From: Desulfobacula sp. | GTDB taxonomy: Bacteria > Desulfobacterota > Desulfobacteria > Desulfobacterales > Desulfobacteraceae | Length of the DNA: 61,630 nucleotides | NCBI RefSeq assembly: GCF_030145145.1 | Contig: NZ_JAQYWD010000040.1 | Coordinates: 1-61,630, forward strand | Direction: 5' to 3' | In this document: positions 7,333 to 15,951 of the stretch, one piece after another | Numbering within the stretch: the stretch's first letter is position 1 | How the letters are laid out: each line of letters begins with the position of its first letter | Made by a program: the position numbers and the translations under genes | The notes under the pieces: model-generated | The model's input: only the letters and a program-made list of their open reading frames with translations | What the model was told of the DNA's origin: nothing | Database searches by the model: none

Positions 7333-8868
7333 ATGATTAACGTAAAACCCATTTTAGTGACAGGAGCAACCGGCTATGTTTCTGGCCGTCTTATCCCTTT
7401 ATTATTGGCAGACGGCTACAAGGTGAAAGCTATGGGGCGTTCCATACCCAAAATGACCGACCGGCCATGGGGGCAAAATAAAAATGTAGAACTGGTTAAA
7501 GGAGATATCCAGGATATAGCGTCGCTAAAAAATGCGACTAAAGGATGCGGGACTGTTTATTATCTTGTCCATTCTATGATTTCCCAAAAAGGCAAATACC
7601 GAGATGCAGACAAAACTGGTGCAAAGAACATGGTTCAAGCAGCCGCAGAGGAAGGATTAGAGCATATTATATATTTAGGTGGCCTTGGAGACATAAGCCA
7701 TAAAAATATCAGCAAACATCTTATTTCCAGAAATGAAGTTGGTAAGATTCTCATGGAAGGACCTGTTCCAACAACGGTTCTTCGAGCTGCCATGATCCTG
7801 GGATCAGGCAGTGCCAGTTTTGAAATATTAAGATATCTTGCCGAGCGGTTGCCTGTAATGGTCACTCCTAAATGGGTAAGTATGCCCACCCAGCCGATAT
7901 CCATAACTAACGTTTTAGGATATTTAAAAGGCTGTTTAGAACACCCTGAAACAAAAGGAAAAACCTTCGATATTGGCGGACCTGACGTTGTCGCATATAA
8001 GGATCTGTTCCGAATCTTTGCCAATGAATCAAAATTACCAGTTCCATTTATGATTCCGGTCCCCGTATTGACGCCCAGATTATCATCTCTTTGGATTCAC
8101 CTTGTAACCCCGGTTCCAGCGGCCATCGCACAACCCTTAGCGGAAGGTTTAAGCGTTCCCACCACCTGCACAGAAGACAGCATTAAACAGATTATTCATC
8201 AGGATCTGATCTCATGTGCCGAGGCAATTCGCAGGGCACTTGAGCCGGTCATCCAGGAACAGGTCGACACCTGCAGGGCTGATGGAGGTAAAATCAAACA
8301 CCCTGAATGGTCACATTATGGAGACGCTTCCTATACAGGCGGGACCCTCTTTTCCTGTGGATATCAGGCTATTGTAAAAGGAACTCCCGGCGATCTATGG
8401 AAACCCATTGAAAAAATCGGCGGAAGGACAGGATATTATGGAGCAGATATATTATGGAAAATTCGTGGTATCATCGATACATTTGTCGGAGGTGTCGGAT
8501 TATCCGACAGCAGTCACTCGAAAAAAGCGCTAAGGGTTGGTGCCACAGTTGATTTCTGGAGAGTCCTTGAGATGGCACCTGAATCAAAACTGCTTTTACT
8601 GTCTGAGATGAAAGCTCCTGGGCAAGCACTTTTGGAACTAAGAATAGAGGACATGGATAATGGACAAAGCCAAATTATTTTGCTGTCACGTTTTCTGCCC
8701 AAAGGATTAATAGGTCTTTTATACTGGTATATTTTATTCCCATTTCACCAATATGTATTCATACAAATGTTAAAAGGACTGGTAACCGCTTCCGGTTTAA
8801 AATTGTTGACACAACCGGGAAAATATCATCCACACCCTTCAGATATCTGTCGGTGGTCGAACAAATAA
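7333..8868 (+). CDS. SDR-DUF2867 NAD(P)-binding protein
   Basis: An atypical short-chain dehydrogenase with Rossmann motif TGATGYVSG (residues 10-18) and a YYLVHSM segment in place of the usual active-site region, followed by a C-terminal DUF2867 domain (about 320-500; GKIKHPEWSHYGDASY, GGRTGYYGADILWKIRG). The 511-aa length is typical of this two-domain family. The likely role is NAD(P)H-dependent modification or binding of a small hydrophobic substrate; the substrate is unknown. GGGAG precedes the start. It heads a rightward set with the flavoprotein and PEP-synthase-like genes. In other bacteria this family recurs beside photolyase and cyclopropane-synthase genes (from memory). Confidence 0.8.
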   Translation: MINVKPILVTGATGYVSGRLIPLLLADGYKVKAMGRSIPKMTDRPWGQNKNVELVKGDIQDIASLKNATKGCGTVYYLVHSMISQKGKYRDADKTGAKNMVQAAAEEGLEHIIYLGGLGDISHKNISKHLISRNEVGKILMEGPVPTTVLRAAMILGSGSASFEILRYLAERLPVMVTPKWVSMPTQPISITNVLGYLKGCLEHPETKGKTFDIGGPDVVAYKDLFRIFANESKLPVPFMIPVPVLTPRLSSLWIHLVTPVPAAIAQPLAEGLSVPTTCTEDSIKQIIHQDLISCAEAIRRALEPVIQEQVDTCRADGGKIKHPEWSHYGDASYTGGTLFSCGYQAIVKGTPGDLWKPIEKIGGRTGYYGADILWKIRGIIDTFVGGVGLSDSSHSKKALRVGATVDFWRVLEMAPESKLLLLSEMKAPGQALLELRIEDMDNGQSQIILLSRFLPKGLIGLLYWYILFPFHQYVFIQMLKGLVTASGLKLLTQPGKYHPHPSDICRWSNK

Positions 8869-8886
8869 TTTTAATAGGATACTTTC

Positions 8887-9342
8887 ATGAGCGATAACAA
8901 AAAAGAAAAATTGAATAATATCTCTGAGCTATTTGAATCCCAGAGTCTTGCTGTACTCTCAACCCAGAAAAACGATCAGCCATATTCAAGTCTTGTTGCA
9001 TTTGCTGCAAGTTCCGATCTTGAATCTGTTTATTTTTTAACCCCCAATACAACCCGCAAATATGAGAACCTGATAACCAACCCCAAAGTCACTATACTGG
9101 TCAATAACAGCGTGAATCAAGCCGATGACATTTATAACGCAATTTCCGTAACCGGTATCGGAACTGCAGCAGTTGCAGCGGCATCTGACCGAACACAACT
9201 TTTAAACGTGTACTTAAAGAAACACCCTCATCTTAAAGGATTTTCGAAAGCGCCTACAACCGCTTTTATCTGCGTATCAATGAAGCGGTATTTTATGGTC
9301 AACCAGTTTCAGAATGTCGTTGAAATCCAGGTAAACTCATGA
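8887..9342 (+). CDS. PPOX-like FMN split-barrel flavoprotein
   Basis: A 151-aa pyridoxamine 5'-phosphate oxidase-like split barrel. The N-terminal pattern LAVLSTQKNDQPYSSLVAF, then FLTPNTTRKYENLITNPKV and the repeated SVTGIGTA strand, is the usual signature of FMN- or F420-dependent oxidoreductases or heme-binding relatives. The cofactor cannot be told from sequence alone. Its stop overlaps the next start by 4 bases (ATGA), so translation is coupled to the PEP-synthase-like gene. It lies 18 bases after the SDR-DUF2867 gene with AGGA as ribosome site. Confidence 0.8.
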   Translation: MSDNKKEKLNNISELFESQSLAVLSTQKNDQPYSSLVAFAASSDLESVYFLTPNTTRKYENLITNPKVTILVNNSVNQADDIYNAISVTGIGTAAVAAASDRTQLLNVYLKKHPHLKGFSKAPTTAFICVSMKRYFMVNQFQNVVEIQVNS

Positions 9343-11534
9343 AACCGGTCCTCGAGATAGAAGACTTTATAAATGCCGGTATTGACCAAGTCGGTGGAAA
9401 GGCTCTCTGCCTGGCCAAAATCCATGAACAGGGATTCATCGTTCCCAAAACAATTTGTATCCCTTGTCAGATATACGAAACTTATCTCAAACAGACCCGG
9501 CTTAAAAACACGATTCTTCTTGAGATCAACCGAAAGCCGTTCAAACATATGCGTTGGGAAGAAATCTGGGACATCTCCCTTCGGATCCGAAATTTATTTT
9601 TAACCACACCGATTCCACCGAACATCCAAAAAGACCTTTTTTCTTTAATCGTTGAATCCTTTGGGGATCATCCGGTTGCCGTAAGATCCTCGGCACCTGG
9701 TGAAGATAATGCGGCCAGCTCTTTTGCAGGCCTCCATGATTCTTTCCTGAACATTATCGGAGCCGATAATATTGTCAAACATATCCGGTTGGTATGGGCT
9801 TCGCTCTATTCAGATGCTGCGCTTTTATATCGAAAAGAGTTAGGGCTTGACATTCATACCAGCCAAATGGCGGTTGTTCTTCAGGAATTGATACCCTCTG
9901 ACAGGTCCGGTATCTTTTTTGGGTTGAATCCATCCAATTCAAACGAATCGGTTATAGAATCAGTCTATGGCTTAAACCAGGCCCTTGTAGATGGTGACGT
10001 TGAGCCGGATCGATGGATTTTAAGCCAATCTTCAGGCAAAATATTAAACCATATCGAACCTGTTCGAAAACAATACGCATACCCCAACGCACAAGGGGTT
10101 GGTTTCGCTGATTTGTCCGAAAGAAAGAATCAGACACCCCCTTTGGATGATCAGGAAGTTTTCCAAATATGGGAAACCGGCAGAAAAATGGAAGCATTGT
10201 TCGGCAGACCCCAGGATATGGAATGGACGTTTTGCAACGATCAGTTGATTATCCTTCAGTCAAGGCCGATTACCAGTGTTGGCTTTAAAGACTCCGATGA
10301 TAAAAGAAGCTGGTATTTAACATTGCATAGAAGTTACGAAAATTTAAAAAAATTATACGTTAAAATTGAACACCATTTGATTCCCCAGATGATTGACGAA
10401 GCAACGCGTCTGGGACAGATAAATTTTCAAACCATGACCACAAAACTGCTCTGTCAGGAGATAGAACAAAGACAAACGCTATATGATCATTGGGTAAAGG
10501 TTTACTGGGCTGAGTTTATACCCTTTGCCCATGGTATTCGATTGTTCGGGCAGGTTTACAACGATGCTGTCACACCGGATGATCCCTATGAGTTCATGGC
10601 CCTTCTTGAAAATACCGGCCTTAAAAGTATGGCCAGAAATCATCTGCTTGAAAAACTTGCCCAAATGATCCGGTGTAATATGGGTCTAAAAACGATGCTG
10701 GACGATGACATGATCCCAGAAATGGATCACCCCTTCAGGCGCCTGCTGGACAAATTTGTTGAAGAGTTTGGTGACCTTTCCTGCACCACCGGCAGCGGGA
10801 ACGAATGTCAGCATGGGAACAATGGTATTATCAGACTTTTGATCGAATTTGCAAAGCAGCCGCCCAGACAAAAACACACAGATGGACCTGATGTTAAGCG
10901 CCTTCAAGAAAATTATATGGACAGTTTCCCCGCCCCCAAAAAAAAGTTTGCAGCAGATGTACTTCATTTGGGACGTGAGAGTTATCGACTGCGGGACGAC
11001 GATAATATTCATCTGGGCAGAATAGAAGCCCGATTAATCGAATCGGTGTGGGAAGGGCAGTCCCGGCTGTCAGACCCCCTAATCGACACAGACGAACAAA
11101 AAATGCTCGCCCAAATCCCCGCCCTCAGCAGGGTGCCTGATGAACCATCGATATCCATTGAGCTAACCTTATCTGATAAGACGTCCAAGAGATGGTTCAA
11201 ATCCCGCCAGATCGTCGGTCATCCGGCAGGACCGGGTATCGCAACCGGAAAAGCAAAACGTATTCAAAATCCCCAGGACCTGCTGGATTTTAAACAGGGG
11301 GATGTCCTTGTCTGTTCGGGAGTGGATCCGAATATGACATTTGTAATACCGCTGGCATCCGCCGTAGTGGAAGAACGCGGGGGCATGCTCATTCACGGTG
11401 CCATTATTGCCAGGGAATATGGATTGCCCTGTATTACAGGCGCTTCCCAGGCCATGCAGCTTATTAAAAATGGCGATCAGATAACGGTTGACGGATATCT
11501 TGGCATTATCACATGTAAAACAGATGAACTGTAA
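9339..11534 (+). CDS. PEP-synthase-like dikinase (ATP-grasp + swivelling His domain)
   Basis: The N-terminal ATP/pyruvate-binding domain of the PEP synthase/PPDK family is clear (AVRSSAPGEDNAASSFAGLH about residue 120; ILQSRPITS about 305). The C-terminal phosphohistidine domain has the motif IHGAIIAREYGLPCITG near residue 690. The C-terminal PEP-binding barrel of PpsA is absent. A divergent middle region of about 330 residues takes its place, giving the domain order of rifampin phosphotransferase-type enzymes. It is therefore more likely a phosphotransferase acting on an unknown small molecule than a gluconeogenic PEP synthase. It is translationally coupled to the flavoprotein gene before it. 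Confidence 0.75.
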   Translation: MKPVLEIEDFINAGIDQVGGKALCLAKIHEQGFIVPKTICIPCQIYETYLKQTRLKNTILLEINRKPFKHMRWEEIWDISLRIRNLFLTTPIPPNIQKDLFSLIVESFGDHPVAVRSSAPGEDNAASSFAGLHDSFLNIIGADNIVKHIRLVWASLYSDAALLYRKELGLDIHTSQMAVVLQELIPSDRSGIFFGLNPSNSNESVIESVYGLNQALVDGDVEPDRWILSQSSGKILNHIEPVRKQYAYPNAQGVGFADLSERKNQTPPLDDQEVFQIWETGRKMEALFGRPQDMEWTFCNDQLIILQSRPITSVGFKDSDDKRSWYLTLHRSYENLKKLYVKIEHHLIPQMIDEATRLGQINFQTMTTKLLCQEIEQRQTLYDHWVKVYWAEFIPFAHGIRLFGQVYNDAVTPDDPYEFMALLENTGLKSMARNHLLEKLAQMIRCNMGLKTMLDDDMIPEMDHPFRRLLDKFVEEFGDLSCTTGSGNECQHGNNGIIRLLIEFAKQPPRQKHTDGPDVKRLQENYMDSFPAPKKKFAADVLHLGRESYRLRDDDNIHLGRIEARLIESVWEGQSRLSDPLIDTDEQKMLAQIPALSRVPDEPSISIELTLSDKTSKRWFKSRQIVGHPAGPGIATGKAKRIQNPQDLLDFKQGDVLVCSGVDPNMTFVIPLASAVVEERGGMLIHGAIIAREYGLPCITGASQAMQLIKNGDQITVDGYLGIITCKTDEL

Positions 11535-11557
11535 GTCTTGTTCTCAAGGGAGACAAA

Positions 11558-11971
11558 ATGATTCGCTGCCTTAAAGTATATGGCGTTGCATTATCTGCAT
11601 TTCTTGTCGTTGATCTGATATGGATCGGTTTTATTGCCCGAACCTTTTATAAGGATCAACTGGGTTTTATTCTGGCATCCTCCCCCAATTGGATAGCAGC
11701 CATCATTTTCTACCTGATGTTCGTTGCCGGTCTATTGTTTTTTGTTGTCTTGCCTGGATTGAAAGACAATTCTTTAAAAATGAGTTTTTTGCGAGCCGCC
11801 GTTTTTGGGGCCCTGACCTACGGGACCTATGATTTAACGAACCTTGCACTCATTGAAGGCTGGCCGGTTTTGGTCACTGTTGTGGACATAATCTGGGGAA
11901 TGGCATTGAGCGTAATTGTAAGCCTGGTAAGCGTGAAGGCCGGCAGGCATTTTGATTCACCGTCAATTTAA
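11558..11971 (+). CDS. DUF2177 membrane protein
   Basis: A 137-aa inner-membrane protein with four predicted hydrophobic helices and the DUF2177 pattern: VVDLIWIGFIARTFY near the N-terminus, then AAVFGALTYGTYDLTNLALI and WPVLVTVVDIIWGM. Function is unknown. The family recurs in clusters with cyclopropane-synthase-like, FAD-oxidoreductase and photolyase genes. GGGAG precedes the ATG; it is the last gene of the first rightward run of the island. Confidence 0.85.
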   Translation: MIRCLKVYGVALSAFLVVDLIWIGFIARTFYKDQLGFILASSPNWIAAIIFYLMFVAGLLFFVVLPGLKDNSLKMSFLRAAVFGALTYGTYDLTNLALIEGWPVLVTVVDIIWGMALSVIVSLVSVKAGRHFDSPSI

Positions 11972-12051
11972 TTATTACCAAGCCCCGTGCCCCCATGACA
12001 AACATGATGGGCCTAAAACTGTCAAGGCGGACACGGGGGTTGATTGGTGTT

Positions 12052-12387
12052 TCATACAAAATTTAATATCATGCTGTCATTGGCAGTATACTGCGTAAAA
12101 GGTAAATTCGCGGTCTTTGCAATATATTCGGGTACGGCTAATCCATTGGCGTACTCAGCATAATTGACAAATGTACGGCCGTCAATACGCACCTTCATTC
12201 CAGGCTGTGGATCTTTCAACGCCACCACCCCCTCTCGTTTCAGGTATTTCTTGTGAAGGGTTTTGAAACCCAACTCCAATGCAACCTTGCCAATATCCAC
12301 GTTAAGATAATTGCGTGCACCGGACATTGCTTTATCGCGGTATGTTATATTTATATGTTCGAGAACTTTCATCAGTTGTTCGTTCAT
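12052..12387 (-). CDS. hypothetical protein, 111 aa
   Basis: I do not recognise this family. The start at 12387 (MNEQLMKVLEHINIT) is chosen because GAGAGGTG sits just upstream; 17 extra codons are open 5' of it but lack a ribosome site. The protein has an amphipathic N-terminal helix and a C-terminal half rich in short strands (MKVRIDGRTFVNYAEYANG), with no Cys and no membrane segment. It is the last gene of a leftward run that begins at 15440. A nested hairpin with arms CCCCGTG/CACGGGG at 11983-12038 separates it from the convergent DUF2177 gene. Confidence 0.6.
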   Translation of the reverse strand: MNEQLMKVLEHINITYRDKAMSGARNYLNVDIGKVALELGFKTLHKKYLKREGVVALKDPQPGMKVRIDGRTFVNYAEYANGLAVPEYIAKTANLPFTQYTANDSMILNFV

Positions 12388-12469
12388 TTTTTCACCTCTC
12401 GTTACGGTTAAATCCGAACCATAAAATAATAAAATCACCAGGTTTCAAATAGCCTGGATTTTTTGATTA

Positions 12470-13375
12470 CTATGCACTTGAACCATACTTTTGTGACAGA
12501 TGTGTCAGGGTCGCATCTTTTTTTTCCCAAAGCCCATTTAACCAAACCTGAAAACGGGATTTAAATTCTGAATCCATAAAATAGTCACCCAGGATCTCTT
12601 CGGTAACTGGCAGTTTTTCAACTCTGACAACCACTTCGTTGACTTCTCCGCAAAAAAACTGCCAGATTGCCTTAGCTCCCTGGGGATAATAAATGGTAAC
12701 ATTCAAAATTGCCTGCAGCTGCGTTCCTAAGGCGTCCAGGACAAGCGCTGTCCCACCCGCCTTAGGGCGCAAAATATTTTTATACGGAGACTGCTGATCC
12801 TTTTGCTTTTGGGGTGTAAACCTTGTTCCTTCCACAAAATTCATCACAGATACCGGAAGTTCCTTGAACTTTTCACAGGCTTTTCGGGTAATCTCTAAAT
12901 CTTTTCCCTTGAGATGCCTATTTTTTTCTAAGAATTCTTTTGAATACCGTTTCATAAAAGGGAACTCCAGGGCCCACCAGGAAAAACCCAGTACCGGAAT
13001 CCAAATCAGTTCCTGCTTGATAAAAAATTTCAAAAAAGGAATCTTGTCAAGAAAGATCTTTTCAAGAACAAGGATATCAACCCATGTCTGATGATTACAA
13101 ATGACCAAATAAGAATCCGATTTTTTTAAATTTTCAAGCCCCTGGACATCCCACCGGACATTCTGCATCAGATCAATGAGTCGGTTATTCCAGCTATTCC
13201 ATCTGGCGCAGACATATGTGACGGATTTGTTACAGATTTTACGAAATTTGGCAGCAGGTACTAAAAGCTTGAAAATCCCTGATATAAAAAGTGGGATCAT
13301 CCAGAACAACGTATTCATTATCAAGAGGATTAGAAATGCAATAGCGCGAAATTGGCGGGTTATTTTTTTCTTCAC
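12470..13375 (-). CDS. 1-acyl-glycerol-3-phosphate acyltransferase-like (PlsC/YihG type)
   Basis: A membrane-anchored acyltransferase of about 301 residues. The catalytic NHX4D-type block appears as CNHQTWVDILVLE (about residue 93), and the substrate motif as FVEGTRF (about 189). An N-terminal hydrophobic helix (residues 12-33) anchors it. It resembles the YihG/LCLAT subgroup of PlsC proteins, which acylate lysophospholipids. The start codon is GTG behind a purine-rich AAGAGAGAG. In this island the job may be remodelling membrane phospholipids whose acyl chains the neighbouring enzymes alter; that is inference. Confidence 0.85.
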   Translation of the reverse strand: MKKKITRQFRAIAFLILLIMNTLFWMIPLFISGIFKLLVPAAKFRKICNKSVTYVCARWNSWNNRLIDLMQNVRWDVQGLENLKKSDSYLVICNHQTWVDILVLEKIFLDKIPFLKFFIKQELIWIPVLGFSWWALEFPFMKRYSKEFLEKNRHLKGKDLEITRKACEKFKELPVSVMNFVEGTRFTPQKQKDQQSPYKNILRPKAGGTALVLDALGTQLQAILNVTIYYPQGAKAIWQFFCGEVNEVVVRVEKLPVTEEILGDYFMDSEFKSRFQVWLNGLWEKKDATLTHLSQKYGSSA

Positions 13376-13470
13376 AGCTCTCTCTTTTCCTCTTTCTGCC
13401 TGCCTCTTTTAAATCTGAATCAATAAAGTTTCTCAAAAAAAAATTACTATATTTAAAAAAACAGACCTTT

Positions 13471-14841
13471 TCAATGTCTATTTTTTTCAATATCAGACCG
13501 AATTTGGGCATGATATTTTTCTGTAATAGGATAAAAAGAAATAATCAGAATGGACAGGCCATTGCAGATAGAAGGCACCAACGCATATAGAACCCTCAGA
13601 ATATCGACTGTTTTAATATCCTGTTCAACGTTCGGCTGATAGCCGGTACTGCCCAGCAGCAAAAGCCCAATTCCAATCCCAAATGCAGCCGCCATTTTCT
13701 TTGAAATAGACCATAGGCCAATATACCGTCCCTCTCGTCTTTGACCGCTCATCAGTTCATCATAGTCAATCACATCCGCCTGAATGGATGACGGCAGTGC
13801 CAATCCTGCACCAAAACCAATTCCTGAAACAAATACCAGTATGCCGTAAAGTTCAACGTCTCCCGGTCCTAAAAAATATACACCCGTAAAAGCACCGGTG
13901 TTGATGATCATCGATATGATCCATGCATTTTTTTTGCCGATCTTCTTTGAAATCCCAACCCAGAAAGGTAAAAATATAATCCCGGTTATGAAATAAATTA
14001 GAAGAAATCCTTCGGCATGGTCTGCCTGTAATACATACTCCACGTAATATAAAATAAGGGTTGCCGGCAGGTTACTTCCAAAGGCACTGATGGTATACGC
14101 TAGTATAAGAATAACAAACGGCCGATTTTTCATGACATCCGCCAGCCCCTGAAAAAAAAGATCTTTTCGGACGTTCGGATAAATAAGGACTTCTTTTACC
14201 TTCCATATACAAATAACGGACGAAAGGAGAATCATCGGTGCATAAACATATGCCATGATAGAGAATCGAAGGTTTTCAGAAGATTTTTGGTTCAGCATTT
14301 CAAGCGCCTGGTCAATCAATACAGGAAAAGACGCCGCCAGAAGTGTTCCACCGATAAGGAATCCATCCCTGAGACCGAACAGCGCTGTACGCTCGTGGTA
14401 ATGGGTCGTCAGTTCAGGACCAAGAGATTCATATGGGATGGTAATCAATGTCCAAAACAAAAAAAGGACAAACAACCAGAACCCAAAATAGAATGTCAGA
14501 TTTGTCCCGGAAGAAACCGGCGGTATAAAGAGAAAAAGTATGGAAATACTTAAACCGGCAGCGCCGAGAGCAATAAATGGCTTTCGCCTTCCAAACCGTG
14601 TTGATATCTTGTCGGACGCATAACCGATCACAGGATCTGTCAGTGCATCAAAAATCCTTACTGCCATCAACAGCATTCCCACAGTTGATATACTGATTCC
14701 CATGGTATCACTGTAAAATTTGGGCAGATAAACATAGACAGGAATACCGATAACGGCTAATGCCATTGCCGGAAATGCATATGAAAACCGTGTAACCCAT
14801 GAAAGGGGGATGTAAGGACTTTTTTTAATTTGGTTGGCCAT
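13471..14841 (-). CDS. MFS transporter, GPH (MelB-like) family
   Basis: A 456-aa, 12-helix transporter of the glycoside-pentoside-hexuronide:cation symporter family. Seen are DALTDPVIGYASDKISTRFG (the GPH loop 2-3 signature, about residues 50-75) and RRKPFI. GPH members typically couple sugar or related solute uptake to Na+ or H+, but members in photo-oxidative stress clusters have no proven substrate. The ATG overlaps the stop of the upstream chalcone-isomerase-like gene (TAATG), showing one operon. It precedes the acyltransferase by about 95 bases. Confidence 0.8.
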   Translation of the reverse strand: MANQIKKSPYIPLSWVTRFSYAFPAMALAVIGIPVYVYLPKFYSDTMGISISTVGMLLMAVRIFDALTDPVIGYASDKISTRFGRRKPFIALGAAGLSISILFLFIPPVSSGTNLTFYFGFWLFVLFLFWTLITIPYESLGPELTTHYHERTALFGLRDGFLIGGTLLAASFPVLIDQALEMLNQKSSENLRFSIMAYVYAPMILLSSVICIWKVKEVLIYPNVRKDLFFQGLADVMKNRPFVILILAYTISAFGSNLPATLILYYVEYVLQADHAEGFLLIYFITGIIFLPFWVGISKKIGKKNAWIISMIINTGAFTGVYFLGPGDVELYGILVFVSGIGFGAGLALPSSIQADVIDYDELMSGQRREGRYIGLWSISKKMAAAFGIGIGLLLLGSTGYQPNVEQDIKTVDILRVLYALVPSICNGLSILIISFYPITEKYHAQIRSDIEKNRH

Positions 14842-15440
14842 TATATTTTCCCAAGAAGTCTGTCTCGAAAGCCCACATCTATCGGATTTTCACCTATCCA
14901 GATCGAGAACAGCGCTTTGGAAAATTCTATCCCTTCAATGGTGCCGAGAGGGATTGTGTTGTAGGTCAATGTTGTTCCTTTCCCCGGAATATAGGTCAAC
15001 GCATACCGATCTCCAGAATTAACATCTCTGTATAACCGGTTTAATTGATTTATCTTTGGATAAAGTCGATTGTAAACCTCATTGCTCACAGATTCTTTTA
15101 TCTTTATTGTTGTTGCATCAGCAAATTTACTTGCAGAAATGCCTACCCGGTAGTCCAGAACCAGATGTCTGGGTATATTTTTAAGCGCTTGATCTGATCT
15201 GATATCTTCCGGCAGATAAAGCGCACCGGCATATGCCTCTATAAATACAAGATATCTCAATAATGCTGTACCTTTGAGTTGAAGCTGATAATCCGAAACC
15301 GTCAGTATTTTGTAAAAGGATGTTCCATCAACGTTTATCGTCTGAGCATACACCACACTTTTTGAAGACAGCAGTATAAACATAAGGGACAGGTTTATAA
15401 ACCGCAAAGCAAATTTTTTTATGTCGTCTGATATTTTCAT
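14841..15440 (-). CDS. chalcone isomerase-like periplasmic protein
   Basis: A 199-aa protein with an N-terminal hydrophobic segment (about residues 15-32, probable signal peptide) and the bacterial chalcone-isomerase-like fold: GTSFYKILTVSDYQLQLKGTA, then LYLPEDIRSDQALKNIPRHL and a C-terminal FSKALFSIWIGENPID. Bacterial members probably bind fatty acids rather than flavonoids. The family recurs with FAD oxidoreductase, DUF1365 and cyclopropane-synthase genes. It is the first gene of the leftward run with the GPH transporter, acyltransferase and the 111-aa protein. Confidence 0.8.
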   Translation of the reverse strand: MKISDDIKKFALRFINLSLMFILLSSKSVVYAQTINVDGTSFYKILTVSDYQLQLKGTALLRYLVFIEAYAGALYLPEDIRSDQALKNIPRHLVLDYRVGISASKFADATTIKIKESVSNEVYNRLYPKINQLNRLYRDVNSGDRYALTYIPGKGTTLTYNTIPLGTIEGIEFSKALFSIWIGENPIDVGFRDRLLGKI

Positions 15441-15460
15441 TATTTTTCGACCTTTTGAAT

Positions 15461-15491
15461 AAAAAAAGGCAGAGCCTCAAAGAGGCTCTGC
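15461..15491 (-). terminator. intrinsic terminator
   Basis: Read leftward: a perfect 10-bp stem GCAGAGCCTC, loop TTT, GAGGCTCTGC, then CTTTTTTT. It lies 30 bases after the small acidic gene and ends its transcript before the chalcone-isomerase-like gene. Confidence 0.9.
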
Positions 15492-15520
15492 TGTTTCATA
15501 TTTCTGTCTCAAAGTTTGTA

Positions 15521-15664
15521 TCATCCGGCAACATCGATTCCAGGATCGCAACCAAGGTTTTTATCGGGTGTTTCACACTCAAAGTTTTTACTACGGGTAT
15601 CTTCGTGACCTTCTTCTGACTCTTCTTTGCTTTCTGTATAATCTTGAGTTTTATTTGTCGTCAT
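15521..15664 (-). CDS. small acidic Cys-containing protein, 47 aa
   Basis: A short gene starting MTTNKTQDYTESKEES with GAGGTGG as ribosome site. It is strongly acidic in the first half and has two Cys in the second half (FECETPDKNLGCDPGIDVAG). A strong terminator lies 30 bases downstream, so it is probably its own transcript. No family is recognised. It sits in the divergent region before the FAD oxidoreductase. Confidence 0.65.
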   Translation of the reverse strand: MTTNKTQDYTESKEESEEGHEDTRSKNFECETPDKNLGCDPGIDVAG

Positions 15665-15951
15665 TTTACCACCTCATTGCTTCGGGTTAATTGAAATTAT
15701 ATTCGGTTAATTAAAATATAAACTAAGTCTGAATTCCAGTATTTCAATAAGAGCAAAAAAAGGGTTTAATGATAGGTTAAAACTATTATTTTTTGGCTCT
15801 AATATTGATATACGGCAATCGTATGAACCTGTTACCAGGCCAAAGATAAAATAAAGATTGAAATTTCTTCTCCATCGCGATTAAATAAGTCCATTAAAGG
15901 CAGCACCCTGTGATGGATACAAACGTATGCTGGAATTAAAGGACGGTTCTC

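Noticed and set aside
11983-12038. Nested hairpin CCCCGTG/CACGGGG as a terminator
   Set aside because: Loop is about 40 bases and no T-run follows on either strand; it may only be a weak stem between convergent genes.
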